Part shown: in pieces, positions 15,697 through 24,382 of the stretch
Numbering within the stretch: the first letter of the stretch is position 1
Layout of the letters: each line of letters starts with the position of its first letter
Source: Nonomuraea fuscirosea
Lineage (GTDB): Bacteria; Actinomycetota; Actinomycetes; Streptosporangiales; Streptosporangiaceae
Assembly: GCF_003001935.1 (NCBI RefSeq)
Contig: NZ_PVNG01000015.1
Location: forward strand, 1 to 64,000
DNA length: 64,000 bases
Direction: 5' to 3'
The notes under the pieces: model-generated
The model's input: only the letters and a program-made list of their open reading frames with translations
Databases searched by the model: none
What the model was told of the DNA's origin: nothing
Made by a program: the position numbers and the translations under genes

Positions 15697-16065
15697 TCAT
15701 CCCCTCACAAAGCATCCTGGGCAGGACTGGGCGAGCTGGGCGGCCACCTCGGCGCGGCGGGCGAGCAGGACGCGGATCTCCTGGTCGATCTCGGTCAGCT
15801 TGCGCTCGTAGACCTCGACCGACTCGGCGCACGAGCCGCCGGTGCTGTTCCCCCGGCGCAGGCAGTCGACGAACGGCCTGGTCTCCTCCAGCGTGAAACC
15901 GATCTGGAGCAGGGCCCGGATCTCGGACACCAGCCGGACGTCGTCCTCGGCGTAGTCGCGGTAGCCGTTGGAGCCACGGCGGGCGCGGAGGAGCCCGTGC
16001 TGTTCGTAGTAGCGGAGCGAGCGGGTGCTCACTCCGGTGCGTTCCGCCAGCTCACCGATGCGCAT
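15697..16065 (-). CDS. MerR-family regulator with cysteine-rich C-terminus
   Basis: 122 residues. The N-terminal MerR winged helix (MRIGELAERTGVSTRSLRYY) is followed by the dimerisation coiled coil. Cysteines occur in the DCLRRGNSTGGSC segment and as a C-terminal CPGC (CxxC) pair. These could sense a thiol-reactive compound or a metal, but they do not match the SoxR 2Fe-2S pattern. It is upstream of and coupled to trxA. A dyad at 16082-16097 in its promoter is the probable binding site. Confidence 0.85.
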   Translation of the reverse strand: MRIGELAERTGVSTRSLRYYEQHGLLRARRGSNGYRDYAEDDVRLVSEIRALLQIGFTLEETRPFVDCLRRGNSTGGSCAESVEVYERKLTEIDQEIRVLLARRAEVAAQLAQSCPGCFVRG

Positions 16066-16081
16066 GCGTCCACGGTAAACG

Positions 16082-16097
16082 TTGACGCCTGTGTCAA
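16082..16097 (-). promoter_or_regulatory. MerR-type dyad in the merR-trxA promoter
   Basis: TTGAC (16082-16086) and GTCAA (16093-16097) form an inverted repeat 17 bases upstream of the merR ATG. Read on the minus strand the first arm gives a TTGACA -35-like hexamer, as expected for a MerR operator lying inside the promoter spacer. Confidence 0.6.
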
Positions 16098-16126
16098 GGT
16101 CAAGCGATGGAGTAACGGGGTCGTGG

Positions 16127-16825
16127 TCAGAAGTAGCGCCAGCGCAGGACGTTCGGGTAGGCCAGCTCCAGCCCGGTCGTCTCGGCGATGGCCTGCTCGG
16201 CCACCTCGGGCGTGAACTCGATGCGCAGCACCGCCTCCAGGTCCGCCCGCCGCCGGAACGTCATCCGCAGATCGAGCGGCCGGCGCTGCCAGCCCTGCCG
16301 GTCCCAGAACGCCTCGACCTCGCGGGTGGAGTAGGCGGGCACCGTACGGGAGAACCAGCGCCCGAACGACCCCCGCGCCGCGTCGAGGTCGAGGACGAAG
16401 GCGGCCCCGCCGCGGCGGACGACCCGGGACAGCTCGCGCAGGCCGGGCTCGCAGCCGGGCCCGAAGAAGTACGCCCACCGCGCGATGGCCACGTCCACCC
16501 CCGCGTCGGGCAGCGGCAGGTCCTGGGCCGCCGCGGCGTGCACGCTGACGTTGGGCAGGTCCGCGCAGCGGCGGCGGGCCAGCGCGGCCAGGTCTCCGTG
16601 CGGCTCCACGCCGATCACCCTGGCGGCCTCGGCGGCGAGGACCGGCAGGTGGTAGCCGGTGCCGCAGCCGATGTCGAGCACGGTGGCGCCGCCCCAGGGG
16701 CGCAGGGCGCGCATCGCCGCGTCGGCCGCGCCGTCGGGGTCGACGGCGCGGTTCTCCAGCTCGTAGATCTGGGGGGTGTTCCAGATGTTGGGGCTGGGGA
16801 TCGCGCCTTTCGCTATCCGGGACAT
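16127..16825 (-). CDS. Class I SAM-dependent methyltransferase
   Basis: 232 residues with the SAM-binding motif I VLDIGCGTGYHLPVL, an acidic residue after beta-2 (GVEPHG), and motif II/III segments ending VVRRGGAAFVLDLD. The start at 16825 (MSRIAKGAIPSPNIW) is the first codon that precedes the recognisable N-terminal segment NIWNTPQIYELEN. It faces the merR-trxA pair in tandem but with a separate start. The acceptor cannot be told from sequence; the fold is of the UbiE/small-molecule type. Confidence 0.8.
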   Translation of the reverse strand: MSRIAKGAIPSPNIWNTPQIYELENRAVDPDGAADAAMRALRPWGGATVLDIGCGTGYHLPVLAAEAARVIGVEPHGDLAALARRRCADLPNVSVHAAAAQDLPLPDAGVDVAIARWAYFFGPGCEPGLRELSRVVRRGGAAFVLDLDAARGSFGRWFSRTVPAYSTREVEAFWDRQGWQRRPLDLRMTFRRRADLEAVLRIEFTPEVAEQAIAETTGLELAYPNVLRWRYF

Positions 16826-17029
16826 GCCACAACGGTAGAGGCACCTTCGTCCTGGGAAAGCCGCCGCCCGGGAACGTCGGGGGCGAGGTCGCGAGCCCCG
16901 ATGTGTCGCCGCTCCGGCAGCGCCGACGCCGAGGTCACGAGCGTGTCGGCGTCCCCGGTGAGACGCTGAGACACGGCTCACCACGGGTGACCGCGCGCCA
17001 GAACGCCTTCTCCGGCTTAGGCTGGCAAT

Positions 17030-17839
17030 GTGGCTGATGTCATCCGCGTGCCCAGCGCGAAGATCGCGCTGAGCACCGCTTCGGTATATCCGGAACGCAC
17101 TCCCGATGCGTTCGAGCTGGCCGCGCGCCTGGGCTACGACGGCGTAGAGATCATGGTCGGCGCCGACCCGGTGAGCCAGGACATCGACGTGATCGAGCGG
17201 CTGTCCGAGCACTACCAGGTGCCCGTGCTGGCCATCCACGCGCCCTGTCTGCTGGTGACCCAGCGGGTTTGGGGCCGTGACCCGTGGGCAAAGCTCGTCA
17301 AGGCGCAGAAGGCGGCCGAACGGCTGGGCGCCTCCACGGTCGTGGTCCATCCGCCGTTCCGCTGGCAGCGTGACTACGCCCGTGACTTCGAGAACGGGCT
17401 GGCCAGGATGCGGGATGAGACGGATGTCGCGTTCGCGGTGGAGAACATGTTCCCTTTGCGGGCCAGGGCCAACGACGTGGTGCCCTACTCGCCTGACTGG
17501 AATCCGATCGACTACGACTTCCCCCAGGTCACGCTGGACCTGTCACACACGGCGGTCTCAGGCTCCGACGCCATGGAGATGGCGGTCAAGCTCGGCGACC
17601 GGCTCGCGCACCTGCACCTCGCCGACGGTCTCGGCGTGACGAACAAGGACGAGCACCTGGTGCCCGGCCGGGGCAACCAGCCGTGCGCGCCGATGCTGGA
17701 GCGGCTGGCCGGCAACGGCTACTCGGGGCTCGTGGTCCTGGAGATCAACACCCGGAAGGCGGCCAGCCGCACCGAACGGATCGACGATCTGGCGGAAGGG
17801 CTGGCCTTCGCCAGGTTGCACCTGGCGGCGTCCACATGA
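17030..17839 (+). CDS. Sugar phosphate isomerase/epimerase (xylose-isomerase-like TIM barrel)
   Basis: 269 residues, full length for the family. Metal-site landmarks include the His in VVHPPFRW, the Glu in AFAVENMF, an Asp/His pair in TLDLSHT, the LAHLHLAD segment and a final Glu in VVLEINTR. Together these make a divalent-cation isomerase site. The start is GTG 17030. It is followed 34 bases later by a methyltransferase and TetR, so a three-gene unit is likely. The substrate is not known. Confidence 0.82.
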   Translation: MADVIRVPSAKIALSTASVYPERTPDAFELAARLGYDGVEIMVGADPVSQDIDVIERLSEHYQVPVLAIHAPCLLVTQRVWGRDPWAKLVKAQKAAERLGASTVVVHPPFRWQRDYARDFENGLARMRDETDVAFAVENMFPLRARANDVVPYSPDWNPIDYDFPQVTLDLSHTAVSGSDAMEMAVKLGDRLAHLHLADGLGVTNKDEHLVPGRGNQPCAPMLERLAGNGYSGLVVLEINTRKAASRTERIDDLAEGLAFARLHLAAST

Positions 17840-17873
17840 TCCTGGTGGCATCCTCCATGAACGCGGCGACCAC

Positions 17874-18671
17874 ATGAACGCAGGGCCGATCAAGGACCTG
17901 GGCAGGACCTTCGACCGAGTGGCTGACGCGTACGACGAGGGCAGGCCCGGCTACCCCGACGAGGTCTACCGCGCGCTGGGCGAGGTGACCGGCGTCGACC
18001 TCGACGGCGCGACCGTGGTCGACGTCGGCGCGGGCACCGGCATCATGACGCGCGGCCTCAGGGCGCGCGGCGCCCGGGTGGTGGCGGTCGATCCGGGCGA
18101 GCCGATGCTGGCGCGCCTGGTGTCCAGGAGCGCCGCCGACCAGCAGGCGGGCGGGGGAGCCGGTGAAGACGCGCCCGTGGCGGCGGTGCTGGCCGACGGC
18201 AACGTGCTGCCCTTGGCCGGCGAGGCGGCGCATCTGGTGATGTACGCCCAGTCGTGGCACTGGCTGGACCCCGTGCTGTCGATCGCCGAGGCACGGCGGG
18301 TGCTGCGGCCCGGCGGCTCGATCGCGGGCTGCTGGAACTTCCACCACGCCTCCCAGGCCGAGTGGCTGGCCGACTACGAGGCCCGGCTGGCGCAGGCGGT
18401 GCCGACCTACTGGGGGCCGGCGGTCGAGGAGTGGTCGGTGCCGCCGATAGCCTCGGCCTTCGAGGTGGTCGAGGAGCGCTGGATCCCCTGGACCAGGCTG
18501 GTCGGCATCGAGCACTTCCTGCTCGACCTGCGCTCCCACTCCTACATGGCAGCGCTGTCCAAGGAGCGGGCCGACGAGCTGGTCGATCGCCAGCGGGTGG
18601 AGCTGCGCGCGGCCTTCCCCGAGGGTGTGCTGTCCGTGCCGATGCGGGCCTACCTGGCGGTGGGCCGGTGA
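17874..18671 (+). CDS. Class I SAM-dependent methyltransferase
   Basis: 265 residues. It opens with the family signature FDRVADAYDEGRPGYP, then SAM motif I VVDVGAGTGIMTRGL and the acidic beta-2 end AVDPGEP. A QSWHWLDP motif follows, and the SAM domain ends VLRPGGSIAGCWN. It resembles SAM methyltransferases of the type found near actinobacterial isomerases, acting on an unknown small molecule. The stop overlaps the start of the next TetR gene by GTGA. Confidence 0.85.
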   Translation: MNAGPIKDLGRTFDRVADAYDEGRPGYPDEVYRALGEVTGVDLDGATVVDVGAGTGIMTRGLRARGARVVAVDPGEPMLARLVSRSAADQQAGGGAGEDAPVAAVLADGNVLPLAGEAAHLVMYAQSWHWLDPVLSIAEARRVLRPGGSIAGCWNFHHASQAEWLADYEARLAQAVPTYWGPAVEEWSVPPIASAFEVVEERWIPWTRLVGIEHFLLDLRSHSYMAALSKERADELVDRQRVELRAAFPEGVLSVPMRAYLAVGR

Positions 18672-19264
18672 GCGGTACGCCGCGGCGCCCGGGACGCAGG
18701 CCGGGCTCGGCCGACACGCGCGGCGAGATCCTCACGGCGGCCAGGAGGGTGTTCGCCGAGAAGGGCTTCGACAAGGCGACCGTGCGCGGCATCGCCAGGG
18801 AGGCCCAGGTCGATCCGGCCCTCGTGCACCACTATTTCGACACCAAAGAGGGCATGTTCGCCGCGGCGATGCAGCTGCCGATCACTCCGCAGGAAGTCAT
18901 CCCGCTGCTGCTGGAGGGCCCGCGTACGGAGATCGGCGAGCGGCTGGTGGGGATGATCCTGCGCGTCACCGCCTCGGCCGAGACCCGCGACCCGATGGTG
19001 GCGCTGATCCGCTCGGCGATGACGAACGAGCAGGTGGCCGCGATGTTCCGCGAGTTCATCTCCAACGCCCTGCTCTACCAGGTGGCCGACCGGCTCCAGG
19101 TGCCGCACCTGCGGGTGGAGGCGGGCTTCGCGCAGATGTTCGGCGTGCTCATGGCGCGTTACGTGCTCAAGCTGGAGCCGATGGCCAGCGCCAGTCACGA
19201 GGAGCTGGTGAAGCTGCTCGGCCCGACCCTCCAGCGGTACTTCACGGGCGACGATCCGAATTAG
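18668..19264 (+). CDS. TetR-family transcriptional regulator
   Basis: 198 residues. The HTH core reads ADTRGEILTAARRVFAEKGF, then TVRGIAREAQVDPALVHHYF. The GTG start at 18668 overlaps the methyltransferase stop (GTGA), so the regulator is made from the same transcript. The C-terminal domain is a typical all-helical ligand pocket. Targets are unknown; local autoregulation is plausible but I see no clear operator in front of the operon. Confidence 0.87.
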   Translation: MSGTPRRPGRRPGSADTRGEILTAARRVFAEKGFDKATVRGIAREAQVDPALVHHYFDTKEGMFAAAMQLPITPQEVIPLLLEGPRTEIGERLVGMILRVTASAETRDPMVALIRSAMTNEQVAAMFREFISNALLYQVADRLQVPHLRVEAGFAQMFGVLMARYVLKLEPMASASHEELVKLLGPTLQRYFTGDDPN

Positions 19265-19402
19265 AGCATTGTTCTGGAGGCGGCGATGACCTTAGGGTAT
19301 GTCGAGTGACCCGATAAAGTTACTCACGGGTAGGATCGGGGTACACGCCTGCTCGGCGGGTCACCGTACGCTGACAGCCAACGTCGTCTGTGGGAGGATC
19401 CC

Positions 19403-21529
19403 GTGCTCTGGGTAGCCATCGTCGGGCTCGTCATGACCATCCTGGCGGTGGCCGTGGCCGGCCGCAGAGTGATGTTCCTCTACCGGCTCGCGACCGTGGG
19501 CCCACCCGCCCCCGAGCGGATCGACTACGCCAGGACGCACGCGGGCGACGAGATCAAGGCGCAGCTCGTCGAGGTGTTCGGGCAGCGCAAGCTGCTCAAG
19601 TGGACGCCGTCGGGCGTCGCCCACTTCTTCGTCATGTGGGCGTTCTTCATCCTGCTGACCGTCTACATCGAGGCGTACGGCGCGATCATCCAGGGCGCGA
19701 TCACCGGCACCCCGAACTTCCACATCCCGCTCATCGGCACCTGGGGCGTGCTCGGCCTCCTCCAGGACTTCATCGCCGTGGCGTGCGTGCTCGGCCTGAT
19801 CGCCTTCGCGGTCATCCGGGTGAAGAACTCGCCCAAGGCGCTCGGCCGTGAGTCCCGCTTCTCCGGCTCGCACCTCGGCGGCGCCTGGCTCGTCCTGTTC
19901 ATGATCTTCAACATCATCTGGACGCTGTTCCTGGCCAGAGGCGCGGCCGCGGCCAACGGGAACTTCCCCTACTCCTCCGGCGCGTTCGTCTCGCTCGCGC
20001 TCGGCGACGCGCTGCCGGCCAGCCCGCTGCTGGAGGAGATCGCGCTGCTCCTGCACATCGGCTTCATGCTGGTGTTCCTGGTCATCGTGGTCAACTCCAA
20101 GCACCTGCACATCTTCACCGCGCCGATCAACGTGCTCTTCTCCCGCCGCCCCGACGGCATGGGCGGCGCGCCGGAGATGCGCGTGGACGGCAAGCCGGTC
20201 GACTTCGAGGACGAGGACCTCGACCCCGAGCGGCTCGGGCGCGGCAAGATCGCCGACACCACCTGGAAGGGCTTCCTCGACTTCTACTCCTGTACGGAGT
20301 GCGGCCGCTGCCAGTCGCAGTGCCCGGCGTGGAACACCGACAAGCCCCTGTCGCCGAAGATGCTCATCCTCGACCAGCGCGACCACGCCTTCGCGGTGGC
20401 CCCCTACCTGCTGGCGGCCGCGAACGGCGTCGAGCACAAGGACACCGACGTGCTCGCCCTGCTGGACAAGCCGCTGGTCGGCGAGGAGGGCGTGATCCAC
20501 CCCGACGTGCTCTGGTCCTGCACCAACTGCGGCGCCTGCGTCGAGCAGTGCCCGGTGGACATCGAGCACATCGACCACATCCTCGACATGCGCCGCTACC
20601 AGGTGATGGTGGAGTCGTCGTTCCCGTCCGAGGCGGGCGTGATGGTGAAGAACCTGGAGAACAAGGGCAACCCGTGGGGCATGTCCGAGATGAAGCGGGC
20701 CGACTGGATCGAGGAGCTGGCCACCTCCGTGGACGGACAACACTTCGAGGTTCCGATAATCGAGGACAAGATGCCCGCGGACACCGAATACCTGTTCTGG
20801 GTGGGCTGCGCGGGCGCGCTCGAAGACCGGGCCAAGAAGACCACCAAGGCGGTCGCGGAGCTGCTGCACATCGCGGGCGTCAAGTTCGCGGTGCTCGGCC
20901 CGATGGAGGCGTGCTCCGGCGACCCGGCGCGGCGGCTGGGCATGGAATACCTGTTCAACATGCTCGCCCAGCAGAACATCGAGACGCTCAACGAGGCGGG
21001 GGTGAAGAAGATCGTGGCCACCTGCCCCCACTGCTTCAACACCCTGGCCAACGAGTATCCGCAGCTCGGCGGCACGTACGAGGTCGTGCACCACACGCAA
21101 CTGCTGTCGAAGCTGGTGGACGAGGGGCTGCTCACCCCGGTCACGCCGATCGAGGAGAAGATCACCTACCACGACCCGTGCTTCCTCGGCCGCCACAACA
21201 AGGTCTACTCCCAGCCGCGCGACATCATGGCGAAGGTGCCCGGCGTGCAGACCCAGGAGATGCACCGGCACAAGGACCGCGGCTTCTGCTGCGGCGCCGG
21301 CGGGGCGCGCATGTGGATGGAGGAGCGCATCGGCAAGCGCATCAACACCGAGCGGGTGGACGAGGCTCTGACCACGAATCCCGACACGGTCTCGACCGCG
21401 TGCCCGTTCTGCATGGTGATGCTCGGCGACGCCATCAACGAGAAGAAGAACAACGGCGAAGCCAAGGAGACGCTCGAAGTCGTGGACGTCGCCCAGCTCT
21501 TGATCAAGTCGGTCAAGGGCACTTCCTGA
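19403..21529 (+). CDS. etfD: Membrane Fe-S oxidoreductase, EtfD-type electron-transfer protein
   Basis: 708 residues. The N-terminus has about five membrane helices (residues 1-230, NarI-like). Two [4Fe-4S] ferredoxin-like sets follow, CTECGRCQSQCPAW and CTNCGACVEQCPVD. Two CCG domains complete it, including CPHCFN and GFCCGAGGARMW. The layout matches mycobacterial EtfD (Rv0338c), which passes electrons from the beta-oxidation electron-transfer flavoprotein to the respiratory chain. The start is GTG 19403, with GGGAGG 8-13 bases upstream. A terminator follows the stop, so it is a single-gene unit. Confidence 0.87.
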   Translation: MLWVAIVGLVMTILAVAVAGRRVMFLYRLATVGPPAPERIDYARTHAGDEIKAQLVEVFGQRKLLKWTPSGVAHFFVMWAFFILLTVYIEAYGAIIQGAITGTPNFHIPLIGTWGVLGLLQDFIAVACVLGLIAFAVIRVKNSPKALGRESRFSGSHLGGAWLVLFMIFNIIWTLFLARGAAAANGNFPYSSGAFVSLALGDALPASPLLEEIALLLHIGFMLVFLVIVVNSKHLHIFTAPINVLFSRRPDGMGGAPEMRVDGKPVDFEDEDLDPERLGRGKIADTTWKGFLDFYSCTECGRCQSQCPAWNTDKPLSPKMLILDQRDHAFAVAPYLLAAANGVEHKDTDVLALLDKPLVGEEGVIHPDVLWSCTNCGACVEQCPVDIEHIDHILDMRRYQVMVESSFPSEAGVMVKNLENKGNPWGMSEMKRADWIEELATSVDGQHFEVPIIEDKMPADTEYLFWVGCAGALEDRAKKTTKAVAELLHIAGVKFAVLGPMEACSGDPARRLGMEYLFNMLAQQNIETLNEAGVKKIVATCPHCFNTLANEYPQLGGTYEVVHHTQLLSKLVDEGLLTPVTPIEEKITYHDPCFLGRHNKVYSQPRDIMAKVPGVQTQEMHRHKDRGFCCGAGGARMWMEERIGKRINTERVDEALTTNPDTVSTACPFCMVMLGDAINEKKNNGEAKETLEVVDVAQLLIKSVKGTS

Positions 21530-21543
21530 CCGCCGTCAGTCGG

Positions 21544-21573
21544 ACTCCTCCACACCAGTTGTGGAGGAGTTTC
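21544..21573 (+). terminator. Intrinsic terminator after etfD
   Basis: A perfect 11-bp stem (21544-21554 with 21560-21570) encloses a 5-base loop and is followed by TT. Confidence 0.85.
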
Positions 21574-21674
21574 GCATGTCAACGCGTGTGGCTGGAAGAA
21601 ATCCGGCATCCACATAACGGGAAAATCACGGTAACCTCAACGTCGCATGGCTCTATTCGACGGGGAGGGGGCTC

Positions 21675-22484
21675 GTGATGGGCGTCGTCGTCACGGACGC
21701 CGAAGTCACCCTGGCCGACGTACTCTCCCTGCGGCTAGCCATCGACGAACCTCTGGAAGACGGCACCGAACTCGTTCTCAGGCATCGCACCACGGGGGTG
21801 GAACGCGACGTGCTGCTCGCCACTTCACGCGCTCGGGCGCGCGAGGCCACGCTGACGGTCTCACTGGAGCCGCTGGAGCTCAGCACCGGCCGCTGGGACG
21901 CCTATCTGCGCCGTGACGGCAAACGCAGCAGGCTGCGCAGCGTCGATCCCGGCTTCTCCCTCGACCACCTCGACGCGTACGCGCTGTGCCGGCGCACCCT
22001 CGCCTACCGCTCCTACCGCACCCGCAACGGCTTCCTGGCGCTGAAGATCTCCGACGCCGAACCGGTGGCCGAGGTGCGCTCCATCTGGTTCAGGGAGGGC
22101 CGGTTCGAGGTGATGGGCCTGCTGGCGTACACGGGGCTGGAGGACGACGACACCCGCCACGAGGCCACGCTGACGCTCGACCGCCGCCTGACCGGCGCCC
22201 ACCTGTCGGCCACGGCCACCGTCCAGGGCGTGCGCTTCCACGCGGCCGTGTCGCTGGTGGACGTGCTGGTGGCGGCCGACCACGAGGAGGCCGAGGGCGC
22301 GGGCACGTGGGAGCCCGCGCTGGAGGTGGACGGCGTGCCCACGCCGCTGCGCCTCGGCGCCAGGCTCGACGACGTGGACGGCAAACGGCGCCGCTTGCAC
22401 TATCCGTCCTCACGGGTGGACGGCGTGCTCATCAGACCCTGCTACACCGCGGACGACGAGCTGCGGATCGAGGTCGGCGGATGA
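21675..22484 (+). CDS. Unknown protein coupled to a glycosyltransferase
   Basis: 269 residues, no signal peptide and no membrane segment. It appears beta-rich with two similar halves (each about 120 residues, containing RDVLLATSRAR and FRE-type strands), and resembles accessory domains found with teichoic-acid or glycan-polymer glycosyltransferases. The start may be GTG 21675 or ATG 21678; both follow a GGGAGGGG ribosome binding site. The stop overlaps the GT gene by ATGA, so both products should be made together and may act as a complex. I do not recognise a named family. Confidence 0.65.
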   Translation: MMGVVVTDAEVTLADVLSLRLAIDEPLEDGTELVLRHRTTGVERDVLLATSRARAREATLTVSLEPLELSTGRWDAYLRRDGKRSRLRSVDPGFSLDHLDAYALCRRTLAYRSYRTRNGFLALKISDAEPVAEVRSIWFREGRFEVMGLLAYTGLEDDDTRHEATLTLDRRLTGAHLSATATVQGVRFHAAVSLVDVLVAADHEEAEGAGTWEPALEVDGVPTPLRLGARLDDVDGKRRRLHYPSSRVDGVLIRPCYTADDELRIEVGG

Positions 22485-23566
22485 AGGTCAGCCTCGTCCT
22501 CACCTCCGCGTACGCCATGCGCGGCGACGTGCGCGCCACGCTCAACCTGGCCACCGCGCTCGCGGAGCGGCACGAGGTCGAGGTCATCAGCATCCGGCGG
22601 CAGAAGGAGAAGCCGTTCTTCCCCGTCGGGCCCAAGGTGGCCATGCGCAGCGTCGTGGACGCCAGGCCGGGGGTCAGGCACCTGCTGCCGCGCGGCCAGG
22701 TCCGTACCGAGGTGGCACTGTGGCGGATGCTGCGCAACCTCAGGTGCGACGTGCTGATCACGACCAGGCCGGGGCTGGGCGTCCAGGCGGCCAGGCACGC
22801 GCCGCGCGAGACCATCAAGATCGCCCGCGAGTGGGGCAGGCCGTCGGTGCCCGGGCCCGTGCAACGCCTCTACCCGCGTCTGAACGCCGTCGTGACGGCC
22901 ACGGAGTCGGCCCAGGAGGACTGGGTCAGGCTGCTCGATCTGCCGCCGGGAGACGGCGGGCCCGTCGTGCACAGCGTGCTGGACGCGCTGCCGCGCGGCC
23001 CGTGGCCGCGCTCGCGGATGGACAACAGGATCGTCGCCGCCGGTGGTCGGTGGGTGCCGGTGAAGGCGTACGACCGGCTGATCAGGGCGTTCGCGATCGT
23101 GGCCGACAAGCGCCCCGACTGGCGGCTGCGGCTGTACGGCGGCGGCCCCGAGGAGCGCCGGCTGCGTTCGCTGGTGCGCGAGCTGCACCTGCACAACCAC
23201 GTCTACTTCATGGGCACCACCCCCGACCTGGCCGGCGAGTTCGCCAAGGCGTCGATCGTGGCCAACCCCTCGCGCGGCGAGGACCTCGGCATGACGGTGC
23301 TGGAGGCCATGGGGTGCGGGGTGCCGGTGGTGGCCTTCGACGGGGCCAGGGGGCCCAGGGAGTTCGTGGCGACGGGCTACAACGGGGTGCTGGTGCCCGA
23401 GTCCGAGAGCGACCAGCAGCAGTTGTTCGCCGGGGCGCTGCTGGCGCTGATCGACGACGAGCGCAGGCGGCGCTCGCTCGCGGCAGGAGCCCTGGACACC
23501 GCGGTGCGTCACTCGGCCGACGAGGTGGCCGAGCAGTGGGAGAAGCTGATCGACGGCCTCCGCTGA
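22481..23566 (+). CDS. Glycosyltransferase family 4
   Basis: 361 residues with a GT-B fold. The C-terminal half shows the nucleotide-sugar site: RLYGGGPEERRLRSLV, then FMGTTPDLAGEFAKA and the ExxxxxE-like SRGEDLGMTVLEAMGCGVPV. The N-terminal half starts MKVSLVLTSAYAMRG. No signal or membrane helix is present, so it acts in the cytosol, probably building a cell-surface glycan or glycopolymer. It is translated with the upstream unknown protein (ATGA). Confidence 0.87.
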   Translation: MKVSLVLTSAYAMRGDVRATLNLATALAERHEVEVISIRRQKEKPFFPVGPKVAMRSVVDARPGVRHLLPRGQVRTEVALWRMLRNLRCDVLITTRPGLGVQAARHAPRETIKIAREWGRPSVPGPVQRLYPRLNAVVTATESAQEDWVRLLDLPPGDGGPVVHSVLDALPRGPWPRSRMDNRIVAAGGRWVPVKAYDRLIRAFAIVADKRPDWRLRLYGGGPEERRLRSLVRELHLHNHVYFMGTTPDLAGEFAKASIVANPSRGEDLGMTVLEAMGCGVPVVAFDGARGPREFVATGYNGVLVPESESDQQQLFAGALLALIDDERRRRSLAAGALDTAVRHSADEVAEQWEKLIDGLR

Positions 23567-23595
23567 GCGATACCTTCTCCGGGTACCGTAGAAGC

Positions 23596-23877
23596 ATGCA
23601 TGGGTACAGCGGGGACAAACAGGCATATCTGACGCGCCTGCGACGGATCGAGGGGCAGATCAGAGGTCTGCAGCGCATGGTCGACGACGACGCCTACTGC
23701 ATCGACGTGCTCACCCAGGTCTCCGCGGCGACCAGGGCTCTGCAGGCGGTGGCGCTGGGGCTGCTGGAGGAGCACATCTCCCACTGCGTGGCCGACGCGA
23801 TCAACACCGGGGGCCCCGAGGCCGAGGCGAAGGTCAAGGAGGCCTCGGCGGCGATCGCCCGCCTCGTCCGCTCGTAG
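23596..23877 (+). CDS. CsoR-family metal-sensing regulator
   Basis: 93 residues, the usual size of the all-helical CsoR/RcnR (DUF156) family. The Cu(I)-binding Cys-His-Cys set is intact: Cys35 (DAYCIDVL), His60 and Cys64 (EEHISHCVAD). Copper sensing is therefore likely. No copper ATPase, chaperone or CopZ gene is adjacent, so its targets lie elsewhere or it controls the weak upstream region. The start is ATG 23596. Confidence 0.87.
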   Translation: MHGYSGDKQAYLTRLRRIEGQIRGLQRMVDDDAYCIDVLTQVSAATRALQAVALGLLEEHISHCVADAINTGGPEAEAKVKEASAAIARLVRS

Positions 23878-23948
23878 TTCGCCTCTCGTCCGAAAGTCGG
23901 ACCGCCGGGCGATGGATTGACTAGTTATGTGAAACCCCGGAAACCGGT

Positions 23949-23975
23949 GTTCCCGACCCCATTGGAGCCGGGAAC
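23949..23975. terminator. Stem-loop between csoR and the small ORF
   Basis: GTTCCCG (23949-23955) pairs with CGGGAAC (23969-23975) and the loop has extra partial pairing. There is no T-run. It could end csoR or the convergent small gene. Confidence 0.4.
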
Positions 23976-24006
23976 TAGGTCCCCGGGGCTAGTAATCGTC
24001 GGTCCT

Positions 24007-24168
24007 TCAGCGGCTCGCCGAAGTCCGCAATCCGAGCGCGTCGTCGAGTTCGTCCAAGGTCAGCCGCCGCTCGCTGACAGCCACGGCCGTGAGCACCTCG
24101 GCGTAGAGCGCAATCTCGTCCAACGCGACACGGTCGTGGACCCGAGAGTCCAGGTCATTGTGCCCCAC
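24007..24168 (-). CDS. Small conserved-looking protein (53 aa)
   Basis: 53 residues from GTG 24168, with GGAAGGAAGGA 7 bases upstream. The core LDEIALYAEVLTAVAVSERR then LTLDELDDALGL looks like short helical proteins that I have seen repeatedly in Streptomyces and Streptosporangiaceae genomes; this likeness is from memory. The frame could extend to 24195 but the ribosome binding site favours the shorter form. The function is unknown, perhaps regulatory. Confidence 0.55.
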   Translation of the reverse strand: MGHNDLDSRVHDRVALDEIALYAEVLTAVAVSERRLTLDELDDALGLRTSASR

Positions 24169-24382
24169 CGCGTCGTCCTTCCTTCCGCAGCCCACACCCT
24201 CTACGAGGTTACGGCGGAGACTCTGCGGGCGACATGGCCCATCGGAGTCATTCCTTTCAGCGCCGCGGGGGCCCCTCGGGGATCATTTCCCGAAGCCGAG
24301 ATCACAATTCAGCTAATTGACTGTTATCGGAAGTGTTAGAACGATATAGGGGAGGTAAGGTGGAAATATCGGTATTTGTGGT

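Noticed and set aside
19361..21271. 636-residue minus-strand frame over etfD
   Set aside because: It is antisense to the Fe-S oxidoreductase, full of low-complexity His/Asp/Glu/Arg residues and has no motif.
23917..24339. 140-residue plus-strand frame between csoR and the next gene
   Set aside because: It has no family-like segment and no good start, and is antisense to a small ORF with a strong ribosome binding site.
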